A stretch of 42,921 nt of DNA from Candidatus Omnitrophota bacterium (GCA_016192545.1 JACPTX010000055.1:1-42921); one strand, 5' to 3'; positions 1 through 8,974 are shown, numbered from the stretch's first letter. The notes: generated from the sequence alone by a model not told the origin. Program-made: numbers and translations.

Positions 1-183
1 CGCATCGCAGGAGAAGGCTTATCATACCACAAAACAAAGAACCCCGGACCCGCCGCCCACGTTCTTTACGTCCTCACGCGACGGATCCGGAGTTCTCACT
101 GATCCCCAGGGACATCCCGAACCTCCTTTCCCTGGTGGGGCACTTGCCCCACTTTCAGCATACCTGATTTCCCCGGACGCACC

Positions 184-197
184 ATGACCAATATCAC
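184..197. promoter_or_regulatory. FNR-like site ATGAC-CAAT-ATCAC (site F)
   Basis: Followed leftward by TATGCT (162-157), 28.5 bp from centre, and palindrome GTGGGGCA-CT-TGCCCCAC (135-152). Confidence 0.35.
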
Positions 198-329
198 ACT
201 GGGTCAACGCGGTGGTCTCCGGCACGCAGAGCCTTGATGGCGGCCTTGCGGGTCATCCGCTTCGGCCGGTTCGTCGGCAGCCGGCTCCAATACCGGCGTT
301 CCCCCTGTTGCGGCGGCTCAACCCGCCGT

Positions 330-1004
330 TCATTGACAGCCGCACACGACGTGTTTTTCCGACGGACGCGCCAGCCGGCGCGTCCCGGACGGGATGACCC
401 GCTCGAGCTGTTTCAAGAACTCCTCGCTGTCCATCCCGTGCCGCCAGGCGACTTCGTCCAGACAATCCGTGCCCTCGAAGGGGAGATTGATCAGGAACCG
501 CTCGAACACCCCCTGCGTCATCGGATACTCGTGGAGGACCCGGTTGACCGTCATGCACTCATCCAGATGGGCGCGCGGGGGGCGTGCCGGAGGGGCGGCC
601 GCCCGCTTGCCCAGTTCCCGCTCGAAGATGGGAAACAGCTCCGCCTCTTCCTCGGCCATATGGCGGCGCAGGCCCTGCACGACGCCGGTCAGGGCCGGCC
701 CGATCCGCTCGAGATGCTCCGCCGGCTCCGTCAGGAAGAGCCGGATGATCGCCTGCAGATGCTCGGGCTCGTCCCGGTGCTCGACGGCCATCTCCGCCAG
801 CACCTTCGGGTTCATGGCGGCGCGGCAGGCCATGACGAGCTCTTCCTCCCGCGCCATGTGGTTGCGCAGCTGCCGCGTCAGCGTCACGCAGACCTCGCGC
901 AGGACGTACCACGTCTCCGGGCCCATCCGCAGCATGGCCTCCACGACATCGAGTTTCGAGCGAAGGAGTTTGTGGTCCCGCTTCAACCGATTGACCGGAT
1001 TCAT
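330..1004 (-). CDS. Hemerythrin (HHE) domain protein with C-terminal DUF1858/ScdA_N-like domain
   Basis: ORF 330..1022; MNPVNRLKRDHKLL, RNHMAREEEL, EHRDEPEHL, RRHMAEEEAELFP are hemerythrin-like His/Glu motifs; C-term MTVNRVLHEYPMTQGVFERF resembles ScdA_N/DUF1858. Confidence 0.75.
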   Translation of the reverse strand: MNPVNRLKRDHKLLRSKLDVVEAMLRMGPETWYVLREVCVTLTRQLRNHMAREEELVMACRAAMNPKVLAEMAVEHRDEPEHLQAIIRLFLTEPAEHLERIGPALTGVVQGLRRHMAEEEAELFPIFERELGKRAAAPPARPPRAHLDECMTVNRVLHEYPMTQGVFERFLINLPFEGTDCLDEVAWRHGMDSEEFLKQLERVIPSGTRRLARPSEKHVVCGCQ

Positions 1005-1018
1005 CTTGCCTCTTGGGC

Positions 1019-1222
1019 TCACGCTGGGGCCCCCTGGCGGCGCGCGCTCCGCTTCACGATCGCTTCAGCCTTCAGCCAATCATCGAGCGCGTACCCCTCC
1101 ACCCGGCCGCGCCGCTCATAGAACTCGTACGCCAGCCGGGCGATCTCCTGCTGCTCCGGCGCCGGTGAGGCCGCTGGAGACCGCCGGCGTTGCTTGAGCC
1201 ACCCCCGTGCGTTCGCCATCAT
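1019..1222 (-). CDS. DUF2934 domain protein
   Basis: EIARLAYEFYERRGRVEGYALDDWLKAEAIV matches the DUF2934 pattern; internal start of ORF 1019..1300. Confidence 0.65.
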   Translation of the reverse strand: MMANARGWLKQRRRSPAASPAPEQQEIARLAYEFYERRGRVEGYALDDWLKAEAIVKRSARRQGAPA

Positions 1223-1262
1223 GTCCGCCTCCCGCGTTACGGGCCGATCCCGCGCGCCGTCG

Positions 1263-1562
1263 TCAGCCGCCCCGCACTTCCACCACGACTTCCAACTCAT
1301 GCCGGATGGCGCGCACCAGCCCCTCCCGCACGAGCGCGCCGACCGCCATCATGACCATCGGGGCCGGCCATTCCAGCTCGCGGATCAGCTGCCGCAGGGT
1401 CGTGGCCCCGCGCGCCTCCAGATAGGTCAGCGCTTCCCCTCCGACCACCCCCAGTTCAGTCATGAGCGATCGCCCTTCATGCTCCCAGTGGAGGGGCGGC
1501 TTCCTCCACTCCTCTTCCACCATCGGCAGCAACGTCTCGCTCATCGCCCACCCCCTCTTCAA
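1263..1562 (-). CDS. Small winged-helix protein (DUF2582-like)
   Basis: LGVVGGEALTYLEARGATTLRQLIRELEWPAPMVMMAVGALVREGLV looks like a wHTH. Confidence 0.5.
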   Translation of the reverse strand: MKRGWAMSETLLPMVEEEWRKPPLHWEHEGRSLMTELGVVGGEALTYLEARGATTLRQLIRELEWPAPMVMMAVGALVREGLVRAIRHELEVVVEVRGG

Positions 1563-1612
1563 GGGGTCAGACCCCTCAAGAACGACGGGTTACCCGACGG
1601 GGTCTGACCCCG
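1562..1612. repeat. Paired palindromes AGGGGTCAGACCCCT and CGGGGTCTGACCCCG
   Basis: 1562-1576 and 1598-1612; the second overlaps the 3' end of pckA. Confidence 0.9.
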
Positions 1613-3218
1613 GTTTCCAGAGCGAGGGCCGCGCCTCGCAGACCGCTAAGGGTTCGCAGTCCGCAAACTGCACGAAGTTCTCCCGGAACTTGGCCGCCAG
1701 CTCCTGCGCCTTCGCGTCGTACGCCCGGGGATTCGCCCAGGCGGCGCGCGGGTTTAAGAACTCGTCCGGCACCCCGGGGCATTTCCGGACCGCGGCAAAC
1801 CTGAAGAGCGGGTCCGGCTCGGTGGGAGCGTCGCGCAGCGCGCCGCTGAGCGCGGCCTCCACCATCGCGCGGGTGTAGCCGATCCGGATGCGGCTGCCGA
1901 TCCCGTAGGGCCCGCCGGTCCAGCCCGTGTTCACCAGCCAGCACTGCACGCGATGCCGGGCGATCTTCTCGCCGAGCAGCTTGGCGTAGACGCAGGGGTG
2001 CAGCGCCATAAACGGCGCGCCGAAGCACGCGCTGAACGTCGCCTGCGGCTCCTTGACGCCCCGCTCCGTCCCCGCGACTTTGGCCGTGTAGCCGGACACG
2101 AAGTGGTACATCGCCTCTTCAGGCGCGAGCTTCGCGATCGGGGGCATCACCCCAAAGGCATCGCACGTCAGCATCAGCACGTTGGACGGATGCCCCGCCG
2201 TGCCGGCCGTGCTGGCGTTGGGGATAAAGCCCAGCGGATAGGCCCCGCGGGTGTTCTCCGTCAAGGACTCGTCGTGCAGATCCAGCTCCCGGGTGACGGG
2301 ATCCATCGCCACGTTCTCCAGGATCGTGCCGAACCTCCGGCTCGTCGCATAGATCTCCGGCTCAGCCGTGGGTGACAGGCGGATCATCTTGGCGTAGCAA
2401 CCGTTCTCGAAATTGAACACCCCCTGGTCGCTCCATCCATGCTCATCGTCTCCGATCAGGGTCCGGCATGAATCGGCCGACAGCGAGGTCTTGCCCGTGC
2501 CCGAGAGGCCGAAGAACAGCGCGACGTCGCCGGCCGGTCCCACATTGGCCGCGCAGTGCATCGACAGGACGCGCTCGAGGGGGAGGAGATAGTTCATGAT
2601 GGTGAAGACGGATTTCTTGATTTCGCCGGCGTAGCTGGTGCCCCCGATGAGGATGAGGCGCTTGCCGAAATGGACCAGGATGAAGGTGGGGGAGTTCGTG
2701 CCGTCGCGCTCCGGCTCCGCCTGGAAATGCGGCGCATGGAGCACGGTGAATCCCGACGGGGCAGGTTCGGGCCGCTGATCCCGCTCGGCGCTGCGGAAGA
2801 GCGTCCCGGCAAACAAGCTGTGCCAGGCGGTTTCGGTGATGACGCGGATGGGGCGCCGATAGGCCGGATCCGCGCCGACCGCGCAGTCCTGCACGAACAG
2901 CTCTTTCCCCTCCAGGTACGCCAGGACGCGCTGGTGAAGCGAGTCAAACCGTTTCGCGTCGAAGGGCCGGTTGACCGCCCCCCACCAGATGTGCTCCTGG
3001 CTGGAAGGCTCCCGGACGATGAACTTGTCGTTGGGGGAACGGCCGGTATGCTGGCCGGTGCGCACGACCAGCGCCCCGCCCTGGGCCACCTGAGCCTCAT
3101 GCCGCTGCAGGATTTCGGCATAGAGCGCGGGCGCGCTGAGATTCCACAACACCCGGGCGGGATTGCGGATGCCGTGTTGGAGCAGCGCGGCGCCTGGATC
3201 ATCCGGAAACTGCGGCAT
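1590..3218 (-). CDS. pckA: Phosphoenolpyruvate carboxykinase (ATP)
   Basis: FGLSGTGKTSLSAD P-loop, LIGDDEHGWSDQGVFNFENGCYAK, length 542 aa. Confidence 0.96.
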   Translation of the reverse strand: MPQFPDDPGAALLQHGIRNPARVLWNLSAPALYAEILQRHEAQVAQGGALVVRTGQHTGRSPNDKFIVREPSSQEHIWWGAVNRPFDAKRFDSLHQRVLAYLEGKELFVQDCAVGADPAYRRPIRVITETAWHSLFAGTLFRSAERDQRPEPAPSGFTVLHAPHFQAEPERDGTNSPTFILVHFGKRLILIGGTSYAGEIKKSVFTIMNYLLPLERVLSMHCAANVGPAGDVALFFGLSGTGKTSLSADSCRTLIGDDEHGWSDQGVFNFENGCYAKMIRLSPTAEPEIYATSRRFGTILENVAMDPVTRELDLHDESLTENTRGAYPLGFIPNASTAGTAGHPSNVLMLTCDAFGVMPPIAKLAPEEAMYHFVSGYTAKVAGTERGVKEPQATFSACFGAPFMALHPCVYAKLLGEKIARHRVQCWLVNTGWTGGPYGIGSRIRIGYTRAMVEAALSGALRDAPTEPDPLFRFAAVRKCPGVPDEFLNPRAAWANPRAYDAKAQELAAKFRENFVQFADCEPLAVCEARPSLWKPGSDPVG

Positions 3219-3277
3219 CGTGCCCTCGCATGGTGGTGGGTCGCCTCCTACCCTATCGCGGACGTCCCCGCGATTCT

Positions 3278-3291
3278 ATGATGTACGTCAT
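3278..3291. promoter_or_regulatory. FNR-like site ATGAT-GTAC-GTCAT (site A)
   Basis: Upstream of pckA; -10-like TAGGGT (3255-3250) 29.5 bp from centre. Confidence 0.45.
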
Positions 3292-3346
3292 GCTCTGAAA
3301 ACGCAAGGGGAGAATGCGGGGGCGGCGGGGCGCGCTGACCGGATGA

Positions 3347-4408
3347 TCACGCAAGCGAGGTGGGGCGGGGCTCGTAGGCGCAGCAGGGCTCTTCGGCGAG
3401 ATAATCCCCTGTCGCGGCGTACGCGCGGGCGCGGCAGCCGCTGCAGATTTGCCGGAATTCGCAGACGCCGCACTTGCCTTTCAGAAAATCCGCATCCCGG
3501 AGCGTCGCCAGGATGAACGAGTGCTCCCAGATCTCCGGAAACGGCTGCTCCCGGACGCTCCCGCAGGCAACCGGCAGATAGCCGCACGGGAAGACCTCGC
3601 CCTGATGGGACACGAAACAGATGCCGGTGCCGGCGAGGCACCCCTTGGTCATCGCCGACAGATGCGAGGCCGAGCGGTACCGGCCCAAGAGGTGCTCCTG
3701 GGCCAGCACCCGGAAGTACTGCGGCGCGCAGGTGGCCCGGATGAACCGTTCCTGGGCCCGGGATTTGGCGGCGATCCACTCCAGCACCTGCTCATACTGC
3801 TCGGCGGCAAGCTGCTGCTCCTCCGGGATCTCCAGCCCGCAGCCCACCGGCACGAACATGAACAGGTGCCAGGCATCCGCCCCGATCACCTCCACCAGGT
3901 CATGCATCGCGTCCAGCTGACCCAGGTTATGCTGCGTCAGCGTCGTGTTGACCTGGAGGCTGACGTGGCGGGCGTGCAGCCGCTCAGACCCGTCGAGGGC
4001 CTTCTCAAACGCCCCCGCCTGGCCCCGAAACGCGTCATGCGTCGCCGCATCGGCGCCATCGAAGCTGATGGCCACCCGGTCGAAGCCCGCGTCTTCAATC
4101 GCATCCGCCATGGGCATGTCGATCAGCGTGCCGTTGGTCGCCAGCGCAATGGGCAGCTCCCGGGCTTTCGCATAGCGGGCCAGCTCGAACAGGTCCGGAC
4201 GCAAGAGCGGCTCTCCGCCGGAAAACACCAGCACCGGCCTCCCCACGCCGGCCAGCTCCTCGATCAATCGCCTGGCCTCACCGGTGGTCAGGTCGGCCTT
4301 CGAGAGCTCGCGGCTCACGTCCAGCCGCCGGCAGTGCCGGCAGGCGAGATTGCAGCCGGCGGTCGTTTCCCAGAACACCAGACGCAACTCAGGGAGTTGC
4401 GCGATCAT
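3347..4408 (-). CDS. Radical SAM/SPASM protein, AhbD-like (heme synthase family)
   Basis: TTAGCNLACRHCRR radical SAM motif; TKGCLAGTGICFVSHQGEVFPCGYLPV and CGVCEFRQICSGCRARAYAATGDYLAEEPCCAYEP SPASM pattern. Confidence 0.75.
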   Translation of the reverse strand: MIAQLPELRLVFWETTAGCNLACRHCRRLDVSRELSKADLTTGEARRLIEELAGVGRPVLVFSGGEPLLRPDLFELARYAKARELPIALATNGTLIDMPMADAIEDAGFDRVAISFDGADAATHDAFRGQAGAFEKALDGSERLHARHVSLQVNTTLTQHNLGQLDAMHDLVEVIGADAWHLFMFVPVGCGLEIPEEQQLAAEQYEQVLEWIAAKSRAQERFIRATCAPQYFRVLAQEHLLGRYRSASHLSAMTKGCLAGTGICFVSHQGEVFPCGYLPVACGSVREQPFPEIWEHSFILATLRDADFLKGKCGVCEFRQICSGCRARAYAATGDYLAEEPCCAYEPRPTSLA

Positions 4409-4631
4409 CACGGCTTCCCTCTTCCCGGTAGGACAGCCATGTGCTCTGGAACGGCCACTGCCCCCCATCCATCGTGAAGGCGCATCCTTGGTCGTAACAG
4501 GCGTGATCCTTATCCAGACAGTTGACGATCTGCCAGCTCCCGTCGGCTTGCTTCACCACGATCGCCCACACCTCCCGCTTCAGGAATGGGCACTGCTGGG
4601 GGAGATATTTCATATCCGCTCGTTCGCCCAT
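4389..4631 (-). CDS. Small Cys-containing conserved-looking protein of unknown function
   Basis: MGERADMKYLPQQCPFLKREVWAIVVKQADGSWQIVNCLDKDHACYDQGCAFTMDGGQWPF; overlaps the downstream AhbD-like start. Confidence 0.55.
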   Translation of the reverse strand: MGERADMKYLPQQCPFLKREVWAIVVKQADGSWQIVNCLDKDHACYDQGCAFTMDGGQWPFQSTWLSYREEGSRDDRATP

Positions 4632-4681
4632 CTTCGGTCCGCCTCCCTGCAGAGACGACGCCTCTGCCTCACGCCGAGCTG

Positions 4682-6442
4682 TCAGGCCTCTTGCCCGCGT
4701 CCGGTCACCCATTTGATCGGCGCAGGAGGAAACGGCCAGTGCCGCCTGTGACGCGACATCGGCGCATTCGCCTCATAAAACGTCGGCGGCTCGTACGTCA
4801 CCCCGGCTTTCAGGCGCTGGGCCTCCTGCCGCAGTTTCGACCAGACGAGCCGCCCGCCGAGCGGCGCGACCAATCGCGCCCTGATGCCGACTTCCCGCTT
4901 AATTTCCTCCAAGAGCCCGGAGAGCTTTCGCACCAGCTCAGGGTTGCGCTCCTGGAACCATCGCCGCGCCGCCCAGAGCGCCGCGGGGAACGTGATCGTC
5001 AGATCCCTCGCCTCCCAGGCAAAGCGGCTCCGAATGCACGGATCGGCATGATGCTTATACCGCCGCCACCCCGACAGGACGGTCCGCGCGATGCGCAGGA
5101 CGCTCGGCCCGTTCACCTCGAAATCCCGCCGAAACGCCCTCAGGATGATCTCGGTCTCCTGTCCTCTCGGGATATGCGGATGGCGGTGCCTGAAGATGAA
5201 CTGCCCGTGGACATCCCCCTCCTGATAGTCGCCGGGATCGAGGAGCGTCCTGTTGGCCAGGTGCTCCGCATACAGCGGCGTGCCGGGAATGGGCGTGTAG
5301 AGCATGAACTGGTGAAAGTCGGTGCGATGGCTGACGGCGTACTCGATGACGTCGGTGATGTTGTCGGGGGTGTGCTCCTCGAGCCCGATGATGCTGGAGC
5401 CCAGGACCCGGATCCCGTGCGACTGGAGGGTGCGCACCAGCTCACGGGTGTCAATGCCCTGCAGCTTGGCGTACCGGCTGTCCTTGCCCTCCAGCCCCAT
5501 CCACACCCACGAAATGCCCAGACGCACCAGTTGTTCGATGGGGTAGGAGCGCACCACGTGCGCCGAGCTGAAGACGTACAACGACCACGACTTGCCGTGC
5601 TCCTCCATCAGCTCCAGGAGCCGCAGGGCGCGCTTTTTGTGCAGCAGGAAGTTCTCATCCATGACAAAGAACGACCGGACCCCCATGCCCTGCTCGATGC
5701 CGCACATGACGCGGAACAGCTCATCGCCGGTCTCATAAAAATTGATGAACTTGCCCTTCCCCCCGAACATCGCGGACGTCGCGCAGAAGTTGCAGCCCAT
5801 GGGGCAGCCGACGGAGGGGAGCAGAGCGGCGGCCACGTTCCGCCCGCTGTTCGGCGCCTGGAACCCCATCACCCGCGTGCCGACGGCGGAGGAGATCAGC
5901 GGATGCCGGATCGGCTGCGTCGCGTCCTCGCCCAGGAACCGGCGGAACCACCGCACGCCCTCTCCCGGCACAACGTAGTCCGCGTCAATGTACCGGGCGA
6001 GCCCCGGCCGGTTGGCGATATGGCCCCCCACGACAATCGTGGCGTGCGGCAGATGCTCCCGCACCAGGCGGCACATCGTTTTGACCTTCTCGATATTCGG
6101 CAGGATCGAGCTGATCCCGACGACGTCATAGGGGAAACTCTGCAGCTCGCTGACGAAGCGCTCCAGCGTCGGGAAATCCAGCAGCGTGCAGGGCGCCGCG
6201 ATGTTGGCCTGGATCAGCATGATGCCCCACGAGCGGTGGAACATGCGCAGGGAAAACGGCCCCTCCGCGCGCGTGACCTGGTTCTGGTACAGCTCCATCG
6301 GATTGATCGCCCGGCTGCCGTACTCATCATCCCGGGCATACGGGCCGAACACGCTGGTCAGCAGGATGGTGGCGCGCGAGCCAAGCGGATGGACCGCCCC
6401 GGCCCGGCTGTCCGCGCGGAGCGTGTCAGTCTCAAGACTCAT
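4682..6442 (-). CDS. B12-binding-domain radical SAM protein
   Basis: N-terminal B12-binding-like region (YDVVGISSILPNIEKV, IVVGGHIANRPG) and CPMGCNFCATS radical SAM motif. Confidence 0.85.
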   Translation of the reverse strand: MSLETDTLRADSRAGAVHPLGSRATILLTSVFGPYARDDEYGSRAINPMELYQNQVTRAEGPFSLRMFHRSWGIMLIQANIAAPCTLLDFPTLERFVSELQSFPYDVVGISSILPNIEKVKTMCRLVREHLPHATIVVGGHIANRPGLARYIDADYVVPGEGVRWFRRFLGEDATQPIRHPLISSAVGTRVMGFQAPNSGRNVAAALLPSVGCPMGCNFCATSAMFGGKGKFINFYETGDELFRVMCGIEQGMGVRSFFVMDENFLLHKKRALRLLELMEEHGKSWSLYVFSSAHVVRSYPIEQLVRLGISWVWMGLEGKDSRYAKLQGIDTRELVRTLQSHGIRVLGSSIIGLEEHTPDNITDVIEYAVSHRTDFHQFMLYTPIPGTPLYAEHLANRTLLDPGDYQEGDVHGQFIFRHRHPHIPRGQETEIILRAFRRDFEVNGPSVLRIARTVLSGWRRYKHHADPCIRSRFAWEARDLTITFPAALWAARRWFQERNPELVRKLSGLLEEIKREVGIRARLVAPLGGRLVWSKLRQEAQRLKAGVTYEPPTFYEANAPMSRHRRHWPFPPAPIKWVTGRGQEA

Positions 6443-7710
6443 GCGATTTCCCCCTCCGTTAAGTAGCACGCCGGATCCGGCGCCCATGGATCCCCATGAG
6501 CCTGGAGCGCCCGGACACGAAACGACCCTCCGCACAGCGGTTTCCACCGGCAGGAGCCGCACCGGCCGGTCAACCGCGGCAGCCGGTCGCGCAGGCCCGC
6601 GAGAATCGGGTCATCGTTGTCCGTCCAGATCTCGCTGAACGGGCGCTCCCGGACGTTGCCCAGCGTATGCGTCTGCCAGAACTGGTCCGGATGGACGCCG
6701 CCGGCCGCATCAATGTTGGCGATCCCGATGCCGGAGGAATTCGCCCCGCCTCCGTTCCACTCGAGCGCCCGCAGGGTCTCCAGCGCCCGCCGGGGATCCT
6801 CCTGCTTCAATTTGAGATAGACATACACGCCGTCGACGTGGTTATCCACGGTGAGCACCTCCACGGGCAGCGACCGGTCCGCCAATGCACGGGTCCAGGC
6901 GCAAATCCGGTCAAGCGCCTCGCGCGTTTCCTGGCGGCTGAGATCATCCTCCGCCAGGCGGCTGCCCCGGCCGGAATAGACCAAGTGATAGAAACAGACC
7001 CGGTTGATGCCTTCCTGTTCGACCAGCGCGAAGATGTCCTCCAGCGCCTCGAAGTTGCGGCGGGTCAGCGTGAAGCGCAGGCCCACTTTTTGCCCCACCG
7101 CCTTCAGGTGGCGCACGCCGGCCAGGGCCGCCTCAAACGCGCCGGACCGGCCCCGGAACCGGTCGTTGATCTTCCCGAGCCCATCGAAGGAGATGCCGAC
7201 ATAACTGAAGCCGGTCCGTGCGATGCGCTCAGCCGCCGGGCGGTCAATCAGCGTGCCGTTGGTGGAGATGGTCAACCGCAGGCCGAGCCCTCTGGCATAG
7301 CCGGCCAGCTCGAAAAAGCGCGGGTGGAGCAGCGGCTCTCCGCCGGAGAGCAGGAGCGCGGGAATCTGAAACTGCGCCACGTCCTCCAGCATCCGCCGGG
7401 CTTCGTCCACGGTCAGCTCGCCGGGATACTCGCGGTTGTCGGAGTCGGAGTAGCAATGCACGCAGTGCAAGTTGCAGCGCCGGCTCATCGTCCAGACCAC
7501 GATGGGCTTGCGCGCCCGGGCAGACGCAGGCGCCTGAGGGCCGGCACCGCCGTTGCGGCGGCCCTGAGAAATCGCGCGAACGCGATTTCCAGAACTCAGT
7601 CCCGGACCCCCCTTCTTGCTTTCGCAAGAAAGCAGGGGGGTCACGGGGCCATAGCGGAGCGCGTCGCTGCCGCCGGCGAGGCCGCAGTACAGCGTCGTGA
7701 CGTCAATCAT
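6439..7710 (-). CDS. Radical SAM/SPASM protein, NirJ/AhbC family
   Basis: N-term MIDVTTLYCG..SDALRYG; KPIVVWTMSRRCNLHCVHCYSDSDNREYPGEL; GGVHPDQFWQTHTLGNVRERPFSEIW; CGSCRWKPLCGGSFRVRA. Confidence 0.82.
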   Translation of the reverse strand: MIDVTTLYCGLAGGSDALRYGPVTPLLSCESKKGGPGLSSGNRVRAISQGRRNGGAGPQAPASARARKPIVVWTMSRRCNLHCVHCYSDSDNREYPGELTVDEARRMLEDVAQFQIPALLLSGGEPLLHPRFFELAGYARGLGLRLTISTNGTLIDRPAAERIARTGFSYVGISFDGLGKINDRFRGRSGAFEAALAGVRHLKAVGQKVGLRFTLTRRNFEALEDIFALVEQEGINRVCFYHLVYSGRGSRLAEDDLSRQETREALDRICAWTRALADRSLPVEVLTVDNHVDGVYVYLKLKQEDPRRALETLRALEWNGGGANSSGIGIANIDAAGGVHPDQFWQTHTLGNVRERPFSEIWTDNDDPILAGLRDRLPRLTGRCGSCRWKPLCGGSFRVRALQAHGDPWAPDPACYLTEGEIA

Positions 7711-8918
7711 CGGCGTGCCGCGGCGCTGACCGGCCGTCGGCCGGCCGCCGCCGGCGTCGAGGGCCTCCTGACTCGGCCGGCGACGTGGCGAAGGGCGTCG
7801 AGCGCTTGCGCGATCTCCGCCTCGGCCGTGAAATACCCGGGGCTGAGCCGCACGGTCCCGGTCGGGAAGGTCCCGATGGCGCGATGCGCGCCGGGGGCGC
7901 AGTGCAGGCCGGTCCGCACCGCGACGTGGAAGGTCTGAGACAGCATCTCGCCGATCTCATCAGGGGCCACGCCCGGAATATTCAGCGACACCACGGCCAC
8001 CCGGCGGGACAGCACCGCCGGCCCGTACAGCAGAAACCGCCCGTCAGCCTGCAAGCTCACCAGGAGCTGATCCGTCAACGCCATCTCGCGCGCCCGGATC
8101 CATTCGACGCCGAACTGGAGGATGAACCGGACCGCCTCACCCAGCAGCGCGATCCCGAGGGTGTTGGGAGAGCCGGCCTCGAGCCTCAACGGCAGCTCCT
8201 CCGGTTGAAGCGGCGCCTCCGACATGACGCCGGTCCCGCCTTCCCGCCACGGCCTGACGGCCGCCCGAGGGCCGACGTAGAGCCCGCCGGTACCGGGCGG
8301 GCCCATCAGGGCCTTGTGCCCAGGAAACGCGAGCAGGTCGATGCCGGCGGGCTCGACGTCGATCGGGTACGCCCCGGCGGTCTGGGCGGCATCCACGAGC
8401 AACAGACGGCCGGCTTCGCGCACGATCCGGCCGATGGCGGCGATGGGCTGCAAGGTCCCGGTGACGTTGGAGGCGTGGAGCATGACGACCAGCCTCGTCC
8501 GGTCCGTGACGGCCCGGCGGACATCCTGCGGATCCACCAGGCCCTCGCGCGAGGTCGGCACGCGGATCACGCGGATGAGGCCGTCGCGCTCCAAGGCGTT
8601 GAGCGGCCGGTTGACCGAGTTGTGCTCCATCACCGTCGTCACGACATGATCGCCCGGCTGCAGCACGCCTTTGATCGCCATGTTGAGGGCGTCGGTGGCG
8701 TTCAAGGCGAACACGATGCGACGGGGATCAGACGCGCCGAACAGCTCCGCGACGACGCGGCGGGTCGCCTCGATCACGGCCTCGGCCTGCCGCGCCATCT
8801 CGTGGCTGCCGCGGCCCGGACAGGCGCCGTATTCTTCCAGGAACCCCCGGATCCGCTCGTACACCCGCGGAGGCTTTGGAAATGACGTGGCGGCGTTATC
8901 CAGATAGACCGCGGGCAT
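7707..8918 (-). CDS. Cysteine desulfurase family protein (class V aminotransferase)
   Basis: MPAVYLDNAATSFPKPPRV, VVTTVMEHNSVNRPLNAL, DAAQTAGAYPIDV, FPGHKALMGPPGTGGLYVG. Confidence 0.9.
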   Translation of the reverse strand: MPAVYLDNAATSFPKPPRVYERIRGFLEEYGACPGRGSHEMARQAEAVIEATRRVVAELFGASDPRRIVFALNATDALNMAIKGVLQPGDHVVTTVMEHNSVNRPLNALERDGLIRVIRVPTSREGLVDPQDVRRAVTDRTRLVVMLHASNVTGTLQPIAAIGRIVREAGRLLLVDAAQTAGAYPIDVEPAGIDLLAFPGHKALMGPPGTGGLYVGPRAAVRPWREGGTGVMSEAPLQPEELPLRLEAGSPNTLGIALLGEAVRFILQFGVEWIRAREMALTDQLLVSLQADGRFLLYGPAVLSRRVAVVSLNIPGVAPDEIGEMLSQTFHVAVRTGLHCAPGAHRAIGTFPTGTVRLSPGYFTAEAEIAQALDALRHVAGRVRRPSTPAAAGRRPVSAAARR

Positions 8919-8953
8919 GGACGCAGTGTATCGTACGAGGTCAGGAAGGTTCT

Positions 8954-8967
8954 ATGACGGAGGTCAG
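8954..8967. promoter_or_regulatory. FNR-like site ATGAC-GGAG-GTCAG (site B)
   Basis: Upstream of the cysteine desulfurase/ahb-like operon; -10-like TACACT (8930-8925) 30.5 bp from centre. Confidence 0.45.
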
Positions 8968-8974
8968 CTAGGGG

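Noticed and set aside
234-1197. Plus-strand ORFs over the hemerythrin gene
   Set aside because: Low-complexity translations; hemerythrin motifs are on the minus strand
4586-6466. 626-aa plus-strand ORF opposite the B12-radical-SAM gene
   Set aside because: Antisense shadow of a convincing minus-strand gene, low-complexity RRPE-rich translation
7715-7790. GGCCGTCGGCCGGCC-type short palindromes at the cysteine desulfurase C-terminus
   Set aside because: Short GC-only repeats expected by composition; no extended stem
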